Translations under genes and position numbers: made by a program
Notes under the pieces: model-generated
The model's input: the letters and a program-made list of their open reading frames with translations, nothing else
What the model was told of the DNA's origin: nothing
Database searches by the model: none
Shown: one piece after another, positions 58,000-64,000 of the stretch
Numbering within the stretch: position 1 is the stretch's first letter
How the letters are laid out: every line of letters begins with the position of its first letter
Origin: Rhizomys pruinosus
Lineage: Eukaryota > Chordata > Mammalia > Rodentia > Spalacidae
Assembly: GCA_009823505.1 (NCBI GenBank)
Contig: VZQC01012376.1
Coordinates: 1,879,171-1,943,170, forward strand
Direction: 5' to 3'
Length of the DNA: 64,000 bases

Positions 58000-59430
58000 T
58001 GGAAAATACTAATCCAAGGTTAAGTGTCAGGAGGTGAAGGGAACGGATCCTCTCTGCCATGTGACTGGTTCACATTTACGTACTTTCAGAAGCACAGGGC
58101 AGTTTGTTCTCGCTTTATACCCTGACTCAGAACCAGCCAGTGATGGTGATCTTTCTGCATTGATGTGGGCATAACATTTCAGTCTCAATTTCTCATGCTA
58201 TTGAGCATCTTTCCAAAGACTTTGGACTGTCTGGAATTTCTGTTGGTGCTCCTGCTTCTCTGAGAAACTATATAGCTGTTTTTTTTTTGTTGTTGTTGTT
58301 GTTTTTATCATTCTGAAAGATGTTTCTCAAACTTCTGGATGACAGGTTTTTATTGGTTTTAGGTGCCAAACAATCTTCTGTCAGGCAGTGGCTATCTTTT
58401 TATTTTGATCATAATCCCCTAGAGGTATTTTAAGTTTAATTTGATCAAATTTACTAATCATGTAAGGTTCGTAATATCCTGCATTCTTCGTCACCCAAAT
58501 GTAAGGTTCGTAATATCCTGCATTCTTCGTCACCCAAATGTAAGGTTCGTAATATCCTGCATTCTTCGTCACCCAAGTCCTTCTCTAGCAAGAAGGCAGA
58601 AAGGAGACTTTTAGAATTTCTTTTAAAAGTTTGAATTCACATTCATATCTTAAAACTGCAAATATCTTTGTGTAGTCTGAAGGCAGGCTTTCTCACCTTT
58701 GCCTTTTATATTCACCAAACTTTAAGTCACCTGAGCTCAGTTCTTTACTGTGTTCCATTATTCAGTATCTATGCCAACACTACACAATCTTATAATCATT
58801 TTAAAATAAATCTTGATGTCAGGCTAGATCACATCTAATTTCCCAATCTGCTTCTATTTCTAAGATATAATCTGTGAAGGCCCATAACAACCTCTGATAG
58901 AGAAAGCTTCAGTGTTTACACAGGAACCCATGCCAGTGTTTGCTGAAAGGCAGCCTCCTTGGTAAGTTACTTTAGAGCTTTACAAAATTCTGACCTTATG
59001 TGTTGGTCTGTTTCTGGATCCTCTTTCCCTGTGCCAATATTGTCAGTAATGTCTTACTAATTATAGTTATACATTATATATAAATCTTGAGAGAGCTGTT
59101 TCTTTTTCAAAATTATTTTCACTATTCTGGATTATATTCCCATAAATACAAATTTCCAAATTTTAGACTCAGACTGTCAATTGTATTTATAAAAAATTCC
59201 TTCTGAGATTTTGGTTGGGATCACAGCGAAGCTAGGCACGTATCTGGGAAGAAACGGCACTTTTTCTTTTGATGCCTTCATTCTTTTTTCCTGTTTTATT
59301 GCATGGGCTAGTATTTCCTGTGTGAGGAACTTAAGTGCTGAGAGCACATACTCTTGTACTGGAAAAAGCAAGCATTCAATATTTTATAGCTAAACATGGT
59401 ACTGGAGGAATTGCCATCCCTGCCTAGTTT
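58000..59430. other. INTS10 intron, no further element named
   Basis: A/T-rich intronic sequence. Apart from the 39-bp x3 repeat I see no SINE, exon or known pseudogene. An old LINE remnant is possible near 58690-59380 but cannot be supported. Confidence 0.4.
58461..58577 (+). repeat. 39-bp tandem repeat, three copies, nearly perfect
   Basis: The unit starts tgtaaggttcgtaatatcct and ends ttcgtcacccaaa; copies begin at 58461, 58500 and 58539. Only the last bases of the third differ. On the minus strand it translates as a repeated TKNAGYYEPYIWV, a by-product of the 13-codon unit. Confidence 0.95.
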
Positions 59431-59436
59431 GCTAAG

Positions 59437-59600
59437 ATTGATTGATTTTTATTTCATGAGTGTTTTGCCTACATATATGTAAATGCGCCCATGTCATGTA
59501 ATGCCTGAAGAAGCCAGAGAAGGTACTGAATCTCCTGGAGTTAGAGATGACTGCTAGCCACCATGTGGGTGCCGGTAATCAACCCTGGGGCCTTGGCATT
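59437..59600 (-). repeat. B2/B3 SINE, old
   Basis: tcatgagtgttttgcctaca, gaatctcctggagttagag, gccaccatgtgggtgccgg; diverged, and truncated at its 5' head. Confidence 0.75.
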
Positions 59601-59827
59601 AATCCCTGTTTGGATAGAGATGTCACGTTCTCAGTGAAGCATCAAGCCAAATAAGTAGTATATAGAATAACTCAAGACCAGTGTACTGGAAATGCAAAGG
59701 TGGCCTAATATCCCAAAATCAGTGTGATTCACCATATTATCAGATTGCTGGGGAAAAAAAAATCATGATTATCTTTATAGATTCAGAATTTAGTACTAAT
59801 TTGTGATTTTCAAAAAATTTAGCAAGG

Positions 59828-60000
59828 GGTGCTGGAGAGCTGGCGCAGCAGTTAAGAGCACCAGCTGCTCCTGTAGAGAACTGTCCTTAACTACAATTTC
59901 AGGGGATCCACTGCCCTCTTCTGGCCTCCATGGGCATTATATGACATGCACTTACATAATGCAGGCAAAACACTCATACACATAAAGGAAAAATAAATCA
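59828..60000 (+). repeat. B3-type SINE
   Basis: ggtgctggagagctggcgca, gagcaccagctgctcctgta, then actgccctcttctggcctcc, with a middle deletion that removes the B box region. Confidence 0.8.
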
Positions 60001-60014
60001 ATCAGAAAAAAAAT

Positions 60015-60196
60015 CTTAGGCAGCACCTGATGACCCAGGGGGTAGAAGAGAATGGACTCTGGCAAATTGTCTCTGTCCTCCATGTACAAACATAATGTGT
60101 GCACACAGAAAATAAATAAATAAAAATTGATCTAAAATTTTTAGTAGGAGCTAGAGAGATGACTCAGCAGCTAAGAGCTTTGGCTGCTCTTGATTG
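60015..60196 (+). repeat. SINE fragments (two partial heads)
   Basis: 60015-60125 recalls an ID/B3-like copy (gcacctgatgacccaggggg to (AAAT)n). 60149-60196 is just a B2 head: ggagctagagagatgactca to ggctgctctt. Confidence 0.5.
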
Positions 60197-60817
60197 GTTT
60201 TGCTATCAGTTACATTGAGCTTAAAGAAATGAATTAGGAATCATCTATTTTGTAAAAGAACCTGTGTCATATCAATGTCATTTCTTATTAAACTCTCGAT
60301 TAAGTTTATTAGTGAAATCATTTAAAACAAGAGTTTTCATTTAATTTCTTTTTGCTACGATAACATTCAGATTCTTCTACTTCATTTTCTGTCTTTTTTT
60401 TTTTTTTTTTTATAGTTGTGCTTTACAAGAACTTCCCCACTGAGTCTACACAGATTTCTTGGCGGAAAGGTCTTCATGGCTCACTCTCTAGTCATCTTTT
60501 TGACTCACCAGGACTAGCAGTAACATTGCCTTTTCACCCCTGACAAAGGTGATTTGTGTCCAGCTTCTTCTGAGTCAATCTTGTTGACTGAGCAATCATG
60601 GTTTATCAGTTTCATGCATATTTTTCACAGAAACATTTGGTTTTATTTTGCTTTGTTTTCTATTCGAGGACTCTGCTCTGACACTATCTCATGACCTTTA
60701 CTTCCTCCATATTTAATCTGCTTGTCCATTTCTAACCTCTTAAGTGGAAACTTGGATTATTAGTGCTAAGTTAGTACTTTAAGCAGTCTAAAGGTTGTTT
60801 TTATTTACTTTATTTTT

Positions 60818-60959
60818 TTGTCTTTTTAGGCAGGGTCTCCCTGTAGCCCCAACTAGCCTAGAGGTCACTACGTAGACCAGGCTGGTCCTGATTTCACAGA
60901 GATCTGCCTGCTTCTGCCTCCAGAGGGCTGGGATTAAAGGTAGGCACCCCCACGCCCAG
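60818..60959 (-). repeat. B1 SINE
   Basis: Antisense: gtctttttaggcagggtctc to cacccccacgcccagc. Confidence 0.88.
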
Positions 60960-61303
60960 CCTCAAGGAATTATTTGAGATGAGATGAAGCTCAAGATGGT
61001 CCCTGAGGAAGATAGGAGGCACTTCCTCAAGATAGTCCTAAACAACATGCCACAGACACTTCCTAATTCATCTCTGCAAGTTTCTCCAGTACTGGGCAAA
61101 AGAGGAAAGATATTCTTCAAGAAGTAAAGGAAGCTTTGGTGAAAATATAAGTTTTACAGCTGTTTATGAACACAGCTGAGGAAAACCTCGGAAACAGATT
61201 AACTTTGCATAGTACACAGCAGTGTGATCTCATCAGGAACTGTATGAACACATTGCTCAGCCATGGGTCCTAAAGGTCTTCTGACAAAATAAGAACGAGA
61301 CTA

Positions 61304-61590
61304 CTTGACATACCTTTTCTTTTTTTTTAAAGCTTTTTTAAAATTTTTTTAAATTTTTTATGTGTATGAATGTACTGTCTGCATGTAGGTCTGTGCACCC
61401 GTGTTTTGCAATGCCACGGAGGTCAGAAGAGGGTGTCAGATTCCCCTGGAACTGGAGTTCTCCTGGGATTGGAAGTACAGATGGTTTTCAGCCGCCATGT
61501 GGGTGCTGGGAATCAAATCCGGGTCCTCTGCAAGAGCGTCGGCGCTCTTAACTGCTAGGCCATCTCTCCGGCCCTTGACGTACCTTTTCT
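61304..61590 (-). repeat. B2 SINE inserted at the INTS10 splice donor, with TSD
   Basis: The B2 body is 61321-61573. The 17-bp duplication cttgacRtaccttttct is at 61304-61320 (R=A) and 61574-61590 (R=G). The right copy covers the last seven exon bases and the donor of the exon at 61584-61692; the left copy is the other half of the duplication. The SINE has the internal duplication (ctggagttctcctgggattg) and the same orientation as INTS10. Confidence 0.95.
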
Positions 61591-61692
61591 AAACTTGGGC
61601 TTGACTTTGGGGGGTTCCTCTTGTGACCTCCCTCCATCCTGAATGGGCAGTACCATGCAGCACATCAGATCCAGGACCTTTTCACATGTCAT
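61584..61692 (-). CDS. INTS10: INTS10 coding exon (second of six)
   Basis: This exon has 109 bp: 36 codons from MTCEKVLDLMCCMVLP to PKVKPKFRK plus one base (G) of the next codon, so the donor is phase 1. The acceptor is tctatag. The donor is AAAAG|gtacgt. The charged tail QDGGRSQEEPPKVKPKFRK is probably a flexible linker between helical segments. A B2 SINE begins ten bases into the downstream intron, and its target-site duplication spans this splice donor, so a second donor-like AAAAG|gtatgt lies about 270 bp further on. The exon joins in frame with its neighbours on both sides. Confidence 0.92.
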
Positions 61693-61790
61693 CTATAGAA
61701 GACAAGAACACAGGGACTGACCTAAAACTCTGAATTCAAACCACATAAACAAAACTCACATTTCTACAGTAAATAGGCAGGCAGCACATG

Positions 61791-62088
61791 TGCACAGAGC
61801 TCTATGCCCCCTCACGTGATCATGGCTATGTACTCAACAGTGAACACACGTTCACAGAGCTCTGTGCTCCCTCACAGGATCATGGCTATGTACTCAACAG
61901 TGAACACACATGCACAGAACTCTATGCTCCCTCACGTGATCATGGCTATGTACTCAACAGTGAACACACGTGCACAGAGCTCTGTGCTCCCTCACAGGAT
62001 CATGGCTATGTACTCAACAGTGAACACACGTGCAGAGCTCTGTGCTCCCTCACAGGATCATGGCCATGTACTCAACAGTGAACACACA
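61791..62088 (+). repeat. 60-bp minisatellite, five units (ABABB order)
   Basis: Units start at 61791, 61851, 61911, 61971 and about 62031 (58 bp, two bases lost). Units 1 and 3 carry ctcacgtgatcatggc; units 2, 4 and 5 carry ctcacaggatcatgg. Since 60 is divisible by three, a 97-codon frame runs through it. It lies in the intron 100 bp upstream of the second exon. Confidence 0.95.
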
Positions 62089-62548
62089 GAAAGTAAGATT
62101 AAATTCAAGATTAAATCTAAACATTAAATTAAGTCTAAATAAGTAGTAAATTAAGTATTAAATCTAGGTAGCAGAGGGAACTATAATCTAATCTTTGCTG
62201 TAAAAACAAGTGAATTTGTATATGCTAGTAAGCATGTATAGTGCTCAGCTCTAAACTATATAGCAAATATAAAGCCAGCCCAAGCTGCATGAGACTGTCT
62301 CAAACAAACTAACAAACAAAGCAAAATGAAAAAAGCACAAAAGCCCATATTTAGGAAAGTTACACTATAGGGAAAATTAAGGAAAACAAAGTCATTATGA
62401 TTTTTAGCATCAGATCAATTAAATAACAGATCTAGGTGGTAAGGTCAGATTCAAGTAACATGCACTGATTTAGAAGCCACTGCAAGGCAGAGACAGCCTA
62501 GGGTGGTGTGGAGCACCCCCCTACACACACCCAACACCCTGTACTCAC

Positions 62549-62701
62549 TCTGTACTCCCCCAGAGCAAAGTGACACGTGGCCAGCTGGATGAGTGCCCTC
62601 TGGTGTTCTAAAGTTCCTTGTCCACTGATCTGTGGCTGAGAAAGGGACCCCTGGAGAGCTGCTAAGTGATGGAGACTGGCTATTGCCTTCTTATACTGAC
62701 C
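62549..62701 (-). CDS. INTS10: INTS10 coding exon (first of six in window)
   Basis: This exon has 153 bp, exactly 51 codons, from GQYKKAIASLHHLAALQG to CHFALGEYR. It belongs to the helical repeat region of INTS10, where a run of paired alpha helices forms the scaffold surface of the subunit. The acceptor is a cttttcaag and the donor is AGA|gtgagt, a good U1 match. Both boundaries are phase 0. The reading frame is open, with hydrophobic residues spaced as in amphipathic helices (KKAIASLHHLAAL, RALIQLATCHFAL). The upstream intron continues to the window end and holds SINEs only. Confidence 0.93.
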
Positions 62702-63157
62702 CTTGAAAAGAGGCAAAGGTAAAGAGGAGAAAAGCACTGACGTTAAAAATACACATGCAAGAAGTTAGCAACAATAAGCAAGGATCTTCATATGATCACG
62801 TGAGAAGGGGACTTAGCCACAGAGTCCAACCACAGCTAGGTGAGGCTTATAAGCAGGGCCATTCCTGGGAACCCTCAGGACCTGCTCCAAGGACACCAAG
62901 ATGAATACAGAGATGCTAAAACATCTGCACATAACCTGTACCCATCCTCTCATATACTTCAAGTCATCGTTAGCTGCTTGAGAAACTTAATACAAATGCT
63001 ATACTACAGAATAATGACAAGGGAAAAAGTCTGCACACACTCAGTAGATCTGTTCTTCTAACACTTTTATCCCCAGTTGGTTCAATCTGCAGGTGCAGAG
63101 CCTATGATACAGAGGCCAACTGTACCCAGATGTTTATTGTTGGTCTTAATTCTTTTC

Positions 63158-63373
63158 TTTTTTAAATTTATTTTTATTTTATATGTATGAGTGTTTTGCC
63201 TGCATGTGTATAAGTGTGCCAATGCATGCAATAATTGTGGAGGCCAGTGGATCCTCTGGAATAGAGTTATAGACAGTTGTTAGCCATCACATGGACGCTG
63301 GGAACCAAACCTGGGTCCTCTATAGGAGCAGCCAGTGCTCTGCTCTAAACCACTGAGCTATCCCTCCAGGCCC
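63158..63373 (-). repeat. B2/B3 SINE
   Basis: Antisense: tatatgtatgagtgttttgc, gatcctctggaatagagtta, ending ctatccctccaggccc. Confidence 0.85.
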
Positions 63374-63403
63374 TGGTCTTACATCTTAAGAGTAAATAAA
63401 TAA

Positions 63404-63560
63404 CACACAGGGTGTGGTGGCACACGGCTTTAATCCCAGTACTCAGGAGGCAGAGGCAGGCGGACCTCTGTGAGTTCAAGGCCAGCCTGGTCTACAGAGT
63501 GAGTTCCAGGACACCTGGGGCTACAGGGAGACCCTGTCTCAAAAAAAAAAAAAAAAAAAA
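63404..63560 (+). repeat. B1 SINE
   Basis: Sense: cagggtgtggtggcacacgg to agaccctgtctcaaaaa with a long A tail. Confidence 0.93.
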
Positions 63561-63574
63561 AGTAAATAACACAT

Positions 63575-63808
63575 AGGGCTGGGGGAATAATTCAGCCAAT
63601 AAAGTGCTGACAGCACATGCATGAAGACCTGAGTTTGATACCCAGAATTCAAGTGAAAGAGCCCAGTAGAGTGACATGTGCTTGTGACCTGAGAACCGGG
63701 GAAGCAGAGACAGGCAGACCCCTGGGGCTTGCTGCCTGGCCAGCCTCGCCCAGCCCATCCTAGCTTAATCAAATGAACATTAAGCCAGTAAAAGATCCTG
63801 TCTCAAAA
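63575..63808 (+). repeat. RSINE/B4-type SINE
   Basis: gggctgggggaataattcag, ggggcttgctgcctggccag, gatcctgtctcaaaaaacga; the same layout as 25115-25441. Confidence 0.65.
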
Positions 63809-63811
63809 AAC

Positions 63812-64000
63812 GAGCTGAGGTGCTAGAGACACGGCTCAGTGGTTAAGAGCACTGGCTGCTCCTGCAGAGGACCCACAAGACAGCTAACAACCATCTGAAC
63901 TCCAGTTCCAGGGGAATCTGACAGAGGCCCTCCCTCGGCCTCTGCAGACACTGAAGGGACATGATGCACTTATATGCAGGCAAAACACTCCTACACATAA
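63812..64000 (+). repeat. B2/B3 SINE, cut by window end
   Basis: Sense: gctagagacacggctcagtg, gagcactggctgctcctgca, then aactccagttccaggggaat, continuing to the last base. Confidence 0.88.

Larger units (their letters stand above)
47386..64000 (-). other. INTS10: INTS10 gene, 3' part (six coding exons and 3' UTR)
   Basis: This is the 3' half of Integrator complex subunit 10. INTS10 is a nuclear helical-repeat subunit of the Integrator complex, which attaches to RNA polymerase II, cleaves snRNA and other nascent transcripts, and attenuates transcription. Six exons in the right order, each bounded by AG and GT, join with matching phases (0, 1, 0, 1, 2) into 251 uninterrupted codons followed by TGA. 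The protein is recognised from the family C-terminus, which includes [20 protein letters not shown] and ends in ILLLQTLT. The full protein is about 710 residues, so the N-terminal 450 or so lie beyond base 64000. Introns are 0.86, 6.10, 1.16, 1.17 and 5.05 kb in transcription order. No frameshift or stop interrupts the joined exons, so the gene looks functional. The neighbour expected to the left, from human and mouse synteny, is LPL. Confidence 0.93.

Noticed and set aside
61788..62127. 97- and 107-codon frames with repeated DHGYVLNSEHT units
   Set aside because: A 60-bp intronic minisatellite read in frame; it lies between two proven INTS10 exons.

Overview
This is genomic DNA from a myodont (mouse-like) rodent. 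B1, B2/B3 and B4-type SINEs and L1 pieces fill much of it, with long (CA)n and (AAAT)n tracts and a vertebrate multi-exon gene on the minus strand. The SINE consensus differs from house mouse: B1 copies carry a CTGGGGCTACAGGGAGACC block, and several B2 copies carry an internal duplication. I would not assign a genus. There are two assembly gaps of N (39667-40654 and 56120-57043).

Right third (about 47.4-64 kb): the 3' half of INTS10 (Integrator complex subunit 10), transcribed right to left. Six consecutive coding exons join in frame with consensus splice sites (62549-62701, 61584-61692, 55406-55485, 54083-54245, 52823-52916, 47614-47770). They encode the last 251 residues and end at a TGA at 47614-47616. 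The nearest poly(A) signal is at 47386-47391, with another far downstream at 46374-46379. The 5' exons lie beyond base 64000. The introns hold SINEs, a 5'-truncated retrocopy that looks like the 3' end of KTN1 (57044-57758), a 60-bp x5 minisatellite, a perfect 39-bp x3 repeat and a local direct duplication flanking one exon. A B2 element has inserted directly at an INTS10 splice donor and duplicated the donor on both sides of itself.

Left two thirds (1-46.3 kb): no protein-coding gene that I can support. In human and mouse the gene downstream of INTS10 is LPL, so this is probably the INTS10-LPL intergenic interval (inference; no LPL exon is seen). It holds a 5'-truncated antisense L1 (1-1895), a second L1 with its 5' UTR and broken ORF1 running into a gap (38236-40838), several L1 3' ends, two recurrent rodent DNA-transposon-like families (called A and B here), about twenty B1 and a similar number of B2/B3 SINEs, and a 0.9-kb minisatellite with a 27-bp unit (11363-12268). 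It also contains a perfect 74-bp palindrome (18491-18564) and a small retroposed 3' UTR bounded by 16-bp target-site duplications (2857-3068).

There is no operon, CRISPR array or prokaryote-like system. The most interesting items are structural: the B2 at the INTS10 splice donor, the B2+L1 composite sharing one pair of flanking duplications, the palindrome, and the two minisatellites with higher-order structure.
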